64,000 bases of DNA, from NCBI RefSeq assembly GCF_024519435.1, contig NZ_JALJRZ010000002.1, positions 488,646-552,645 of the forward strand, in the 5' to 3' direction. The notes under the pieces were generated by a model that saw nothing but the letters and a program-made list of their open reading frames with translations, ran no database searches and was not told the origin of the DNA. The stretch is from Terrabacter sp. Ter38. Its GTDB lineage: Bacteria; Actinomycetota; Actinomycetes; Actinomycetales; Dermatophilaceae. A program made the position numbers and the translations under genes. Shown piece by piece: positions 43,899 through 52,967 of this stretch; the stretch's first letter is position 1; every line of letters begins with the position of its first letter.

Positions 43899-44933
43899 AT
43901 GACCACCACACCTCGTCCGGTCGACGGCGCCTCGGGGGCGCCGGCGATCGAGCTGCGTTCGCTCGTCAAGAGCTTCCCTCCCCGACGCGGGTCCAAGGAT
44001 GCGGAGGTCCGTGCCGTCGACGGCATCGACCTGCGCATCGAGCCCGGCGAGGTCGTCGCCTTCCTCGGCCCCAACGGTGCCGGCAAGACGACGACCCTCG
44101 ACATGGTGCTCGGCCTCACCGAGCCGACGAGCGGCACGGCGGAGGTCTTCGGCCGACGTCCGCGCGAGGCCGTCGTCGGTGGGCACGTGTCCGCCGTCCT
44201 CCAGACGGGCGGGCTCCTGCGCGACCTCACCGTCCGCGAGACGGTCCGGATGATCGCGTCGACGTATGCCGTCCACTCGCCGGTCGACGAGGTCATCGAC
44301 CGTGCCGGGCTGAGGCGGCTCGCCGACCGCCGCGTCTCCAAGTGCTCGGGCGGCGAGCAGCAGCGGCTGCGTTTCGCCCTGGCCCTCCTGCCCGACCCGC
44401 GCCTGCTCGTCCTCGACGAGCCGACGGCGGGCATGGACGTCACGGCCCGGCGCGACTTCTGGGACACCATGCACGCCGACGCCAGTGCAGGCCGCACCGT
44501 CGTCTTCGCGACGCACTACCTCGAGGAGGCCGACGCCTTCGCCGACCGCATCGTCCTCATCGCCGGCGGCCGCATCGTCGCAGACGGCACGACGGCCGAG
44601 ATCCGCTCGCAGGCGAGCGGGCGCACGGTCTCCGCGACGCTGCCGCCGGGCTCGCTCGCCGAGTGCGTCGCGAGGCTGCGGACGGTCGACGGCGTGCACG
44701 AGGTCGAGGAGCGCGGCAGCCGGGTCGTCGTCACGGCCGGTGACTCCGACGCCGTCGCGCGGCTGCTCCTGCTCGAGCTCGGCGGCACCGACCTCGAGAT
44801 CGTCACCGCCGGCCTCGAGCAGGCCTTCATGACCCTGACCGGGGACGGCCGCGACACCCGCGCCACGGGTGTCGCCCGCGACGCCCGCGACGCCCGCGAC
44901 GCCACGACCCACGACGAGGAGCTCGTCCGATGA
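43899..44933 (+). CDS. ABC-2 type transporter ATP-binding protein
   Basis: 344 residues. Walker A LGPNGAGKTTTLDMVLGL, signature CSGGEQQRLRFALAL, Walker B LLVLDEPTAGMD, switch FATHYLEEADAF. A C-terminal extension after ~220 resembles daunorubicin/DrrA-like exporters, ending in a 9-bp tandem repeat (44874-44900, coding ARDARDARD). Partner permease overlaps by four bases. Exports a drug, lipid or signal; which is unknown. The adjacent DesK/DesR-like pair suggests induction by membrane stress. Confidence 0.92.
   Translation: MTTTPRPVDGASGAPAIELRSLVKSFPPRRGSKDAEVRAVDGIDLRIEPGEVVAFLGPNGAGKTTTLDMVLGLTEPTSGTAEVFGRRPREAVVGGHVSAVLQTGGLLRDLTVRETVRMIASTYAVHSPVDEVIDRAGLRRLADRRVSKCSGGEQQRLRFALALLPDPRLLVLDEPTAGMDVTARRDFWDTMHADASAGRTVVFATHYLEEADAFADRIVLIAGGRIVADGTTAEIRSQASGRTVSATLPPGSLAECVARLRTVDGVHEVEERGSRVVVTAGDSDAVARLLLLELGGTDLEIVTAGLEQAFMTLTGDGRDTRATGVARDARDARDATTHDEELVR
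44874..44900 (+). repeat. Three perfect 9-bp tandem repeats within the ABC ATPase gene
   Basis: GCCCGCGAC repeated three times, in frame, at the very C-terminal end. It adds ARD units without disrupting the reading frame. Confidence 0.8.
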
Positions 44934-45676
44934 ACGCCACCTTCACGCTGCTCGAGATGCGCCGGATCACGCGCGACTGGGCGGGCATGTTCTTCACCGC
45001 GGTGCTGCCCGCCTTCTTCTACCTCATCTTCGGCGCGACGGTCGACGCCAAGGACGCGACGATCGGCAACGGCAACGTCGCGATGTACGTCATGATCAGC
45101 ATGGCCGCCTACGGCGCCGTCACCGCGACGACGAGCATCGGGGGCAACGCGGCCGTCGAGCGCCAGCAGGGCTGGGGCCGCCAGCTGGGACTCACCCCGC
45201 TCGCCGACTCGTCCTACATCGCCATGAAGGCGCTCATCGCCATGACCGTGGCCGCCGTGCCGATCCTGCTGACCTTCACCCTCGGTGCCGCGACCGGCGC
45301 CCGCGGGTCGGCCCGGGCCTGGGTGCTCAGTGCGGTGCTCTGCCTCGTCGGGTCCGCGGTCTTCGCGGTCTACGGCCTGCTCGTCGGCACGGCCTTCCGC
45401 TCCGAAGCCGCGGTCGGTGCTGCGAGCGGCACCATGGTGATCTTCGCCTTCCTCGGCAACGTCTTCATCCCGCTGTCGGGGGCCCTGCTGGCGTTCGCGA
45501 AGTTCACCCCGCTCTACGGGTATGCCGCCCTGGCGCGCTATCCGCTCACCGAGGGCTACCTGCCCGACGGGTCGCAGGACCCGCTGTGGCTGCCGATCGT
45601 CAACGTGCTCGCCTGGCTCGCGATCTTCGGGACCGCCGCGGTGCTCCTCGTGCGCCGCGGCCGGGAGCGACAGTGA
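44930..45676 (+). CDS. ABC-2 type transporter permease
   Basis: 248 residues with six membrane helices. It starts MNATFTLLEMRRITRDWAGMFFTAVLPAFFYLIFG and has the family 'VGSAVFAVYGLLVG' helix and a closing GRERQ. It overlaps the ATPase (ATGA) and the kinase (GTGA), so ATPase, permease, kinase and regulator form one tight operon. Confidence 0.9.
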   Translation: MNATFTLLEMRRITRDWAGMFFTAVLPAFFYLIFGATVDAKDATIGNGNVAMYVMISMAAYGAVTATTSIGGNAAVERQQGWGRQLGLTPLADSSYIAMKALIAMTVAAVPILLTFTLGAATGARGSARAWVLSAVLCLVGSAVFAVYGLLVGTAFRSEAAVGAASGTMVIFAFLGNVFIPLSGALLAFAKFTPLYGYAALARYPLTEGYLPDGSQDPLWLPIVNVLAWLAIFGTAAVLLVRRGRERQ

Positions 45677-46806
45677 CCGAGCGGGCGTCGGTCTCGCACG
45701 TCCCGGGTGCCCCGGCCGCCGACCCGGCGCGGGGGCGCAACCCGTGGGAGCGCTTCGGCTGGGTCGTCCAGTCGGTGTGGCTGGTCTTCCTCGTCTTCCC
45801 CGTCATCGCGATCGTCTCGAGCGGTCTGCCGCTCTGGCAGGTCGTGCTCGGGCTGGCGCTCGTGCTGACGTTCGCCGTCGTCTACGGCCTCGGCGCGCAG
45901 CACCTCCAGCGTCTGCACCGCAGGTGCGCGCCGACGCAGCGTCGGGGTGTCGGCTACCTGGTCGTGCTCGTCGGCTGCGCGGTCGGGCTGGTTCCGCTCA
46001 TCGGCGCCGGCAGCCTCAGCTTCCTGCCCTTCATCGTGTCGTTCGGGATGTTCGCGCTGCCGCTCGCGTGGTCGATCGCCCTGGGCATCGCGTGCGTGGC
46101 GGTCGCGACGGCGGTCGCGGTCTTCGTCGACCCGGACGAGGGAACGTGGGTCGTGGCCATCATCGTCTTCGCCGTCGGTGCGATGACCGGGGCGGTCCGG
46201 CTCATGACCGACCGGGGTGAGGACTACGAGCGGATCTCGCGCGACCTCGCCATCGTCGAGGAGCGCGAGCGGGTGGCCCGCGACGTCCACGACGTGCTCG
46301 GTCACTCGCTCACGGTCGTCACGGTCAAGGCCGAGCTGGCCGAGCGTCTCGTCGACCTCGACCCCGAGCGGGCCAAGGGCGAGCTCGCCGAGATCCAGGC
46401 CCTGAGCCGTCAGGCGCTCGCCGAGATCCGGGCGACCGTCGGCGGCCTGCGGGTGGCCCGGCTCGGGGACGAGCTGGCCTCGGCACGCACGGCGCTCGCC
46501 GGCGCCGGCATCGAGGGCCACGTGCCCGACGACCCGAGTGCGGTCGACCCGCGCCACCGCACGGTCCTCGCCTGGGTGCTGCGCGAGGCGACGACCAACG
46601 TCGTGCGCCACAGCGACGCCGACGCCTGCTGGGTCGAGCTCGAGTCGAACCGCCTGACCGTCCGCGACGACGGACGCGGCCTCGGCGAGCGGCCGGAGGG
46701 GAACGGCATACGCGGGCTGCGTGAGAGGGTCGAGGCCGCGGGAGGTCAGCTCTCGATCGAGACCGGCCCGGAGGGCCACGGGACCCTGCTGGAGGTGGTG
46801 CTGTGA
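45673..46806 (+). CDS. Sensor histidine kinase, NarL-partner (HisKA_3, DesK-like)
   Basis: 377 residues from GTG 45673, overlapping the permease stop. Five to six membrane helices in the first ~180 residues. The H-box is ERERVARDVHDVLGHSLTVV, the ATP-binding end has VLREATTNVVRHSDA and DDGRGLGERPEGNGIRGLRERV. As in DesK, the helices could sense membrane state or a compound exported by the ABC system. It phosphorylates the next gene's product. Confidence 0.9.
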   Translation: MTERASVSHVPGAPAADPARGRNPWERFGWVVQSVWLVFLVFPVIAIVSSGLPLWQVVLGLALVLTFAVVYGLGAQHLQRLHRRCAPTQRRGVGYLVVLVGCAVGLVPLIGAGSLSFLPFIVSFGMFALPLAWSIALGIACVAVATAVAVFVDPDEGTWVVAIIVFAVGAMTGAVRLMTDRGEDYERISRDLAIVEERERVARDVHDVLGHSLTVVTVKAELAERLVDLDPERAKGELAEIQALSRQALAEIRATVGGLRVARLGDELASARTALAGAGIEGHVPDDPSAVDPRHRTVLAWVLREATTNVVRHSDADACWVELESNRLTVRDDGRGLGERPEGNGIRGLRERVEAAGGQLSIETGPEGHGTLLEVVL

Positions 46807-47417
46807 GCGCGACGATCAAGGTCCTGCTCGCCGACGACCAGGCCCTCGTGCGTGGGGCGCTCGCGGCGCTGCTCGCGCTCGAGCCCGACCTCGAGGTCGT
46901 GGCGGAGGTGGGGCGCGGCGACGAGGTCGTCGACGCCGCACGTGCCTCGGCCGCCGACGTGTGCCTCCTCGACATCGAGATGCCCGGCGTCGACGGCATC
47001 GCCGCCGCGGCCGCGGTGCGCGACGCCCTGCCTGGCGTGCGCACGCTCGTCGTCACGACCTTCGGCCGACCCGGCTACCTGCGTCGGGCGCTCGAGGCCG
47101 GCGCGTCGGGCTTCGTCGTCAAGGACACCCCGGCCCGTCAGCTCGCCGAGGCGGTGCGCCGCGTGCACGCCGGGCTCCGCGTCGTCGACCCGTCCCTCGC
47201 CACCGAGTCGCTCGTCGACGGCGCCAACCCGCTGACCGAGCGCGAGCGCGAGGTGCTCGGGGTCGCTCTGCGCGGCGGCACGGTCGCCGCCATCGCCGGG
47301 GTCGTCCACCTCTCGCCGGGCACGGTGCGCAACCACCTCAGCTCGGCCATCGGCAAGACGGGCACGTCGACGCGCGCCGAGGCCGCCCGCGTCGCCCAGG
47401 AGCGCGGCTGGCTCTAG
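46803..47417 (+). CDS. NarL/LuxR-family response regulator (DesR-like)
   Basis: 204 residues, overlapping the kinase by four bases. Receiver: VLLADDQALVRGAL, phospho-Asp in CLLDIEMPGVDG, KDTPARQ switch. LuxR HTH: NPLTEREREVLGVALRGGTVAAIAGVVHLSPGTVRNHLSSAIGKTG. It likely controls the ABC exporter operon it belongs to. Confidence 0.93.
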   Translation: MSATIKVLLADDQALVRGALAALLALEPDLEVVAEVGRGDEVVDAARASAADVCLLDIEMPGVDGIAAAAAVRDALPGVRTLVVTTFGRPGYLRRALEAGASGFVVKDTPARQLAEAVRRVHAGLRVVDPSLATESLVDGANPLTEREREVLGVALRGGTVAAIAGVVHLSPGTVRNHLSSAIGKTGTSTRAEAARVAQERGWL

Positions 47418-47515
47418 CTGGCCTTTCGATGATCGAAATGTCGAGTCGGGCCTCCCCCGTTCGACGTCGTGGTGGAGGCTGGGACGGACCCGGCACGAGA
47501 CGCAAGGAGAGACCG

Positions 47516-47884
47516 ATGCGCTACCTCATGATCCACAAGATCGACGAGTCCCGCCCCGAGGCCTGGAACCCGAGCCAGGAGTTCCAGGACGCGATGGGCG
47601 CGCTCATGTCGGAGTACGCCGAGTCGGGCGTCCTGCTCGCTGCCGAGGGCGTGACGCAGAGCAAGGACGGCGCGATCCTCCGCAAGACCGAGGGCGCCGG
47701 CGTCACGGTGACCGACGGGCCGTTCAGCGAGGCGCGCGAGGTCATCGGCGGCTTCGCCCTCGTCAACGTCGAGAGCAAGGAGCAGGCGCTCGAGCTGGCC
47801 GGGAGGTTCGCCTCGCTCTTCGACGAGGTCTCGGTCGAGGTGCGCCGCGTCTACGAGTTCGAGGACCTGCCGCAGCCGTCCTGA
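47516..47884 (+). CDS. YCII-related (DGPF) domain protein
   Basis: 122 residues; AAGGAGA precedes ATG 47516. It begins MRYLMIHKIDESRPE and contains VTVTDGPFSEAREVIGGFALV, then EALELAGRF-like pattern (KEQALELAGRFASLF). Paralogue of the protein at 31317-31709. No sigma factor is adjacent here. Function unknown. Confidence 0.85.
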   Translation: MRYLMIHKIDESRPEAWNPSQEFQDAMGALMSEYAESGVLLAAEGVTQSKDGAILRKTEGAGVTVTDGPFSEAREVIGGFALVNVESKEQALELAGRFASLFDEVSVEVRRVYEFEDLPQPS

Positions 47885-47896
47885 GCCGACCGACGT

Positions 47897-47938
47897 CGTG
47901 GAGGTTCGCACCCCCCGGTCGGGGTGCGAACCTCCACG
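47897..47938. terminator. 18-bp perfect hairpin between convergent genes
   Basis: Arms 47897-47914 and 47921-47938 (CGTGGAGGTTCGCACCCC and its complement) enclose a 6-base loop. It lies between the convergent YCII and HdeD-like genes, so it ends both transcripts. There is no T-run. Confidence 0.8.
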
Positions 47939-47968
47939 CTGTCGTATGCCGTCCGGTGGCTCGAGGGG

Positions 47969-48640
47969 TCAGGCGGTGGCCGGCGCCGTGGTGCTGCTGG
48001 TGCCGGCGGCGCGGCGCGCCATGAGGGCCGTGACGAGCTCGACGATGCCGATGACGATGAGCGCGATGCCGGCGATGCGGGTCAGCACGACGAGCGACGA
48101 GCCCGGGAAGACCGCGACGACGAGCCCCCCGAGGATCGAGACGACGCCGCAGACGATGAGGAAGACGCGCGTGCCGGTCGTCCGGTCGGCGCCGAAGCCC
48201 TGGACGAGCGCGGCGATGCCCTCGGCGATCCAGCCGATCGCGATGAAGATGGCGATGACGAAGAGGGACGCGTTCGGCCGGAACAGGCAGATGATGCCGG
48301 CGACGATCGAGAGTGCGCCGAGACCGATGGAGACGGGCTTGATCCAGCCCGGGTCGCTCGGCAGGTCGCGCGTCACCGAGAGGCGCACGGCTCCGGCGAC
48401 GATGAGCTGCAGGCCGAACATGATGGCCACGATGAGCAGGGTCGCCTTCGGCCAGACGAGCACGAGGATGCCGAGGACGACGGACAGGATGCCCATGGCG
48501 ATGAGGGCGCCCGACCACCCGGTCGAGGTGGCGGCGGCGGTGGACGACCATGCCGCGGCGGCCTCACGGCGCGTTCTCGGCGAGTCGGGCGCGGGGTCGG
48601 TCGGGTCGGGTGACGCTGCGTTCGGGACGGTGCTCGACAT
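47969..48640 (-). CDS. HdeD-like (DUF308) membrane protein
   Basis: 223 residues from ATG 48640 (AGGAGGAAGCC upstream). After a Ser/Pro/Ala-rich N-terminus of about 40 residues come six membrane helices arranged as three repeats (ILSVVLGILVLVWPKATLL; GLGALSIVAGIICLFRPNASL; VSILGGLVVAVFPGSSL), the DUF308 pattern. Known HdeD links to acid stress resistance; the role here is inferred. The three-fold repeat is typical for the family. Confidence 0.88.
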   Translation of the reverse strand: MSSTVPNAASPDPTDPAPDSPRTRREAAAAWSSTAAATSTGWSGALIAMGILSVVLGILVLVWPKATLLIVAIMFGLQLIVAGAVRLSVTRDLPSDPGWIKPVSIGLGALSIVAGIICLFRPNASLFVIAIFIAIGWIAEGIAALVQGFGADRTTGTRVFLIVCGVVSILGGLVVAVFPGSSLVVLTRIAGIALIVIGIVELVTALMARRAAGTSSTTAPATA

Positions 48641-48789
48641 GGCTTCCTCCTGAGGGTGTGAGGTGCTGCCCGAGGTGCGGCACCACCAGTCTCGTCCTCG
48701 ACAGCCCCCGGTGCGCGCTTTTGCCTCGCGACCCGCGCGGCGCCAGACGGCGGCGCGCGGCGTCCGTGGCGGGCCCCCCGGTGGACCGA

Positions 48790-48795
48790 TAGCGT
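48790..48795 (+). promoter_or_regulatory. Putative leaderless -10 (TAGCGT) for the ATP-grasp operon
   Basis: TAGCGT ends 7 bases before GTG 48803, the same hexamer and spacing as at 52968-52973 before the UvrA-like gene. No ribosome site is seen at this start. Confidence 0.4.
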
Positions 48796-48802
48796 CAACG
48801 CC

Positions 48803-50032
48803 GTGAACATCATCTTCGTGGAGCCGTCGTTCCCGGCGAACCAGCGTCGCTTCGTGCACGCCCTCGCCTCGGTGGGTGCGAACGTCTACGGCATCGGCGA
48901 GTCCGACGAGGCGCACCTCGGCGACGAGCTGCGGGGCGCGCTCCGCGGCTACTACCGCGTCGGCTCGGTGACGAACGTCGACCAGATGGTCGAGGCGGTC
49001 CGCTACTTCCAGGACAAGGTCTGGATCGACGCGCTCGAGGCGACCGTCGAGGCGCACACGATGCCTGCGGCGCAGGTCCGCGAGGCGTGCGGCATCCCCG
49101 GCACGAGCGTCCGTACGACGTGGCTGTGCCGCGACAAGCCGTCGATGAAGGAGGCGCTGCGCCAGGCGGGCGTGCCCACCGCGGCGAGCGCGGCCGTCGA
49201 CTCGGCCGCCGAGGCGCGCGCGTTCGCCGAGCGGGAGGGCTACCCGCTCATCCTCAAGCCGCGCGCGGGCGCCGGCGCCCAGGGCACGGTCCGCGTCGAC
49301 TCCGACCACGAGCTCGAGCAGGCCCTCCAGGGCTACGCCCGCGAGGGTGCGAGCTCCATCGCCATCGAGGAGTTCGTCGAGGGCCACGAGGGCTTCTACG
49401 ACACGATCAGCCTGGACGGCCGCGTCGTGCACGACTGGGCGACGCACTACTACCCCAACGTCCTCGAGGCGATGCGCCAGCGCTGGATCTCGCCGCAGTT
49501 CATCACGACGAACCGCATCGACGAGCCGGGCAACGCCTTCTACACCGAGGTGCGTGAGCTCGGGCGCCGCGTCATCGAGGCGCTCGGCATCGAGACGTCG
49601 GCCACGCACATGGAGTGGTTCTACGGCCCGAAGGGCCTGAAGTTCAGCGAGATCGGCGCCCGCCCCCCGGGTGTCGGAGCCTGGGACGTCTACTCCGCGG
49701 CCAACGAGGTCGACGTCTACCGCGAGTGGGCGCACGTCATCACCCACCGCGCCCCCGAGCGTCAGATGCAGCGCACGTATGCCGCGGGCATCGTCGCGCT
49801 CCGCCCCGACCACGACGGGTCGATCACCGGCTACAGCGGCATCGACGAGATCCAGTCGCGCTACGGCGAGTGGGTCATCGACGGCCACTTCCCACCGGTC
49901 GGGCACGGCACCCAGGGCGTCGAGGCCGGCTACATGGCCAACGCGTGGGTCCGACTGCGCCACCCCGACTTCGACACCGCGCGAGCCATGCTCGACGACG
50001 TCGGCCGCACGATCCACGTGCACGCCGGCTGA
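48803..50032 (+). CDS. ATP-grasp ligase, first gene of a four-gene hydrolase operon
   Basis: 409 residues from GTG 48803. N-terminal Rossmann-like part (NIIFVEPSFPANQRRFVHALASVGANVYGIGESDEAHL), then ATP-grasp: TWLCRDKPSMKEALRQAGVPT, PLILKPRAGAGAQGT, IAIEEFVEGHEGFYDTIS and THMEWFYGPKGLKFSEIGARPPG, with Glu and Asn-type metal ligands at the last motif. Members join a carboxylate to an amine or thiol using ATP. Substrate unknown. It is followed at 21 bases by an S51-type peptidase and two esterases, suggesting synthesis and turnover of the same metabolite. Confidence 0.87.
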   Translation: MNIIFVEPSFPANQRRFVHALASVGANVYGIGESDEAHLGDELRGALRGYYRVGSVTNVDQMVEAVRYFQDKVWIDALEATVEAHTMPAAQVREACGIPGTSVRTTWLCRDKPSMKEALRQAGVPTAASAAVDSAAEARAFAEREGYPLILKPRAGAGAQGTVRVDSDHELEQALQGYAREGASSIAIEEFVEGHEGFYDTISLDGRVVHDWATHYYPNVLEAMRQRWISPQFITTNRIDEPGNAFYTEVRELGRRVIEALGIETSATHMEWFYGPKGLKFSEIGARPPGVGAWDVYSAANEVDVYREWAHVITHRAPERQMQRTYAAGIVALRPDHDGSITGYSGIDEIQSRYGEWVIDGHFPPVGHGTQGVEAGYMANAWVRLRHPDFDTARAMLDDVGRTIHVHAG

Positions 50033-50053
50033 GCGCGGCTGAGCCCTTCCTCG

Positions 50054-50980
50054 ATGTCGACGACGATCCTGCTCGGCCCCCAGCGGTTCACGACGACCGT
50101 GGGCGCCACCGTGCGCTCCCTCGGCGTGACCGGCCGCATCGCCATGGTCAACTCCGGCTGGGAGGAGCGCGAGTCCGACGACGGCGAGCTCGCCGGCCAC
50201 CTCGACGGGCGCGGTGTCAACCTGCGCCTGCACCACCGGATGATGGACGTGCTCACCAAGGACCAGCACTTCGCCGCGGCGGCGGTCGCGTTCCGCGACC
50301 GGATGGACGAGCTCCGTGCCTTCTACGGCATACGCCTCCAGGCGGCGATCGACGCCGTGCACGCCGTCTCGCACCGCACCTCGATCCACGCGGTCGGCCC
50401 CATCGCCGAGGAGTCCGCCATGGAGGCCGTGCGCGAGGTCGACCGGTGGTATGCCGCCGAGCTCGACGAGCTCTACGGCTCGGTCCGCGCCACCGCGCCG
50501 CTCGACGAGAGCGGCACCATCGGCTGGCACCGGGGCGAGATCGGTGCGCTTCTCGCCGAGTGCGAAGCGGTCGTCATCGCCGGTGGCAACGTGCGCACCC
50601 TGCTGCGCACGCTCCGCGTCTTCGACGTCACCTTCGGGCCCGAGCAGTCGGTCGTCGCGTGGTCCGCCGGCGCGATGGCCCTGACCGACGAGGTCGTCCT
50701 CTTCCACGACTTCACACCGCACGGCGTGGACGCGGCCGAGCTCCACGACCGGGGGGTGGGGCGGCTGCCCGGGATCGTCGCGCTGCCGCACGCCAAGAGG
50801 CGGCTGCTGCTCGACGACCACGAGCGCATGTCGGTGCTGGCCCGGCGCTTCGCCGAGCACCGGCTGCTCCTCCTCGACGACGGGGCCGTCGTGCGCTTCC
50901 CCGACGGCGCGACCGAGCTGCCTGCCGGTGCTCGGTTCATCGACCGCACCGGCCACGTCTCGGTGGTGGGGGTCGCGTGA
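50054..50980 (+). CDS. Peptidase S51-like / type 1 glutamine amidotransferase-like protein
   Basis: 308 residues. The C-terminal half shows the S51 pattern: AVVIAGGNVRTLLRTLRVF (GGN turn near 177) and AWSAGAMAL with nucleophile S204, like cyanophycinase and peptidase E, then LPHAKRRLLLDDHERM. The N-terminal half starts STTILLGPQRF. S51 enzymes cleave isopeptide or Asp-linked peptides. Its coupling to an ATP-grasp ligase (21 bases upstream) and an esterase (overlap GTGA) suggests it trims the product the ligase makes. Not a true glutaminase: the Cys of class I amidotransferases is absent. Confidence 0.82.
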   Translation: MSTTILLGPQRFTTTVGATVRSLGVTGRIAMVNSGWEERESDDGELAGHLDGRGVNLRLHHRMMDVLTKDQHFAAAAVAFRDRMDELRAFYGIRLQAAIDAVHAVSHRTSIHAVGPIAEESAMEAVREVDRWYAAELDELYGSVRATAPLDESGTIGWHRGEIGALLAECEAVVIAGGNVRTLLRTLRVFDVTFGPEQSVVAWSAGAMALTDEVVLFHDFTPHGVDAAELHDRGVGRLPGIVALPHAKRRLLLDDHERMSVLARRFAEHRLLLLDDGAVVRFPDGATELPAGARFIDRTGHVSVVGVA

Positions 50981-52128
50981 GCGCCATGGAACGCCTCGCC
51001 GTCAACCGCCTCCGCGAGCGGCTGCCGCTCGACGGCCCGACGATCGACCGCTTCGTCGGGCGCTACGGGTGCCCGATCATCGAGGGCGAGCGCGCGACCT
51101 TCCTCTACCGGGGTGACGTCGACGAGGTGTGGGTGCGCCACCGCGTCGTCGGCCTGCCGGATCCCCTGCCGCTCAAGCGGATCGGCGAGTCCGACCTCTG
51201 GGCCGTCACGACCGTGCTGCCCGAGGGGTCGCGGGTCGAGTACCAGATCGAGATCCGCAAGGGCGAGCACTACGAGCGCTTCAACGACCCGCTCAACCCG
51301 CGCCTGGCGCACAGTCCGATGGGGTCGTCGTCGGTGTGTGCGGCGATCGGCTACCGCGTGCCCGAGTGGGTGGCCCACGACCCGGAGGCCCGCCCGGGCA
51401 CGCTCGTCGAGGAGCAGGTCCACAGCAAGGCGCTGCGCCGCGACCAGCCGGTGCAGATCTACCTGCCGGCACGCTTCAACCGGGCGCAGCGCTACCCGCT
51501 CCTCGTCGTGCACGACGGCACCGACTACCTCCAGTTCGCCGCGATGAAGACCGTCCTCGACAACCTCATCCACCGGCTCGACGTCGACCCGCTCGTCGCC
51601 GTCTTCGTGCCGCCCCGGGACCGGCTCAAGGAGTACCCCAACCACGCGCCGCACGCCCGGTTCATCGCACGCGAGCTCGTGCCGCTGCTCACCGAGCGAC
51701 TCCCCCTCGTCGACACCCCGGAGGCGCGCTGCCTCATGGGCAGCTCCTTCGGGGGCATCGCGTCGCTCTCGACGGCGGTGCGCTACCCCGGCTTCTTCGG
51801 CTCGCTCATGCTCCAGTCCGCCTCCCTCGTCTTCACCGACATCGGCTTCGACCACGGTGGCGGGCCGGCCTTCGACCCGGTCGTGAAGTTCGTCAACCGT
51901 TTCCGCGAGAAGCCGTCCGCGGTCGTCGACCGCCTCTTCATGTCGTGCGGCGTCTACGAGCCGCTCATCACCCCGAACCGGTCGATGGTCCCGGTCTTCC
52001 GCCACGCGGGCATGACGGTGCGCTACACGGAGTCGCGCGACGGCCACAACTGGGAGAACTGGCGCGACCGTCTCGGTGACGGACTCGCGTGGCTCTTTCC
52101 CGGACCCCAGAAGTTCGTCTACGAGTGA
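50977..52128 (+). CDS. Enterochelin esterase-like alpha/beta hydrolase with N-terminal E-set domain
   Basis: 383 residues from GTG 50977, overlapping the previous stop; ATG 50986 is an alternative. The N-terminal ~130 residues form an E-set/CBM48-like fold (ATFLYRGDVDEVWVRHRVVG). The hydrolase domain has YPLLVVHDGTDYLQF, LMGSSFGGIASL (nucleophile S257) and DGHNWENW (H357). This is the Fes/esterase D-like architecture that hydrolyses trilactone or acyl esters. It has no signal peptide. Fits as the ester-cleaving arm of the operon. Confidence 0.85.
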   Translation: MSAMERLAVNRLRERLPLDGPTIDRFVGRYGCPIIEGERATFLYRGDVDEVWVRHRVVGLPDPLPLKRIGESDLWAVTTVLPEGSRVEYQIEIRKGEHYERFNDPLNPRLAHSPMGSSSVCAAIGYRVPEWVAHDPEARPGTLVEEQVHSKALRRDQPVQIYLPARFNRAQRYPLLVVHDGTDYLQFAAMKTVLDNLIHRLDVDPLVAVFVPPRDRLKEYPNHAPHARFIARELVPLLTERLPLVDTPEARCLMGSSFGGIASLSTAVRYPGFFGSLMLQSASLVFTDIGFDHGGGPAFDPVVKFVNRFREKPSAVVDRLFMSCGVYEPLITPNRSMVPVFRHAGMTVRYTESRDGHNWENWRDRLGDGLAWLFPGPQKFVYE

Positions 52129-52156
52129 CGAGCGCAAGTGAGAAGGCAGGTCACCC

Positions 52157-52885
52157 ATGAAGGTCACCGACAGGTGGTACTCCGACCGTCTGGGCCAGGA
52201 CATCAGCGTCGCAAGGTGGGGCACCTACGGCGCGCCCGTGCTGCTCTTCCCGACCGCAGGCGGTGATGCCGAGGAGGTCGAGCGTCACAAGATGATCGCG
52301 CACCTCGAGCCGCTCATCGCGGCCGGCCGCGCGAAGGTCTACTCCGTCGACAGCGTCGCGGGGCGCGCCCTGGCCGAGGGACGCGGCACGCCGGACCACC
52401 AGCTCGCCCTCTTCAACGGCTTCCACGAGGCGATCGCCCGCGAGGTCATCCCGGCGATCCACTCCGACCTCGGAGGCCAGCCGATGCCGGTCACCGTCGC
52501 GGGCGCCTCGATCGGCGCCTTCAACGCCCTCGCCGTCACGTGCCGCTACCCCGAGCTCGTGCAGTCGGCGGTGTGCATGAGCGGCACGTACGCCATCGAG
52601 CAGTTCCTCGGCGGCCACGTCAACGACGACCTCTACTTCAGCTCGCCGCTGCGCTTCCTGCCCGGTCTCGAGGGTCCGGCGCTCGACGTGCTCCGAACGC
52701 GGATGATCGTGCTCGCCTCGGGCAGCGGCCGCTGGGAGGACGTCGGCGAGTCCCGGACCGTCGCGCACGTCCTCGGCAGCAAGGGCATCCCCAACCGCGT
52801 CGACGACTGGGGCACGGGCTACGACCACGACTGGCCGACGTGGTGGGCGATGCTCCCGCTCTACCTCGACGACCTCCTCCCCTGA
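52157..52885 (+). CDS. Alpha/beta-hydrolase, esterase family
   Basis: 242 residues, 28 bases after the Fes-like gene. It begins MKVTDRWYSDRLGQDISVARWG, has VLLFPTAGGDAEE (oxyanion-type loop), VAGASIGAFNAL with nucleophile S118 and GYDHDWPTWW with His224. Related to the esterase/DUF3089-like hydrolases found with ATP-grasp genes. Two hydrolases in one operon suggest either two bonds or two steps in breakdown of the same compound. Confidence 0.82.
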   Translation: MKVTDRWYSDRLGQDISVARWGTYGAPVLLFPTAGGDAEEVERHKMIAHLEPLIAAGRAKVYSVDSVAGRALAEGRGTPDHQLALFNGFHEAIAREVIPAIHSDLGGQPMPVTVAGASIGAFNALAVTCRYPELVQSAVCMSGTYAIEQFLGGHVNDDLYFSSPLRFLPGLEGPALDVLRTRMIVLASGSGRWEDVGESRTVAHVLGSKGIPNRVDDWGTGYDHDWPTWWAMLPLYLDDLLP

Positions 52886-52967
52886 CGGCGTACGCCCTCT
52901 GGGCCGGGTGCCGCTCGGTCACATGATGTCGTCGGGAATCGGGAGGCCCGGGGTGGGCGCGGGGCCG

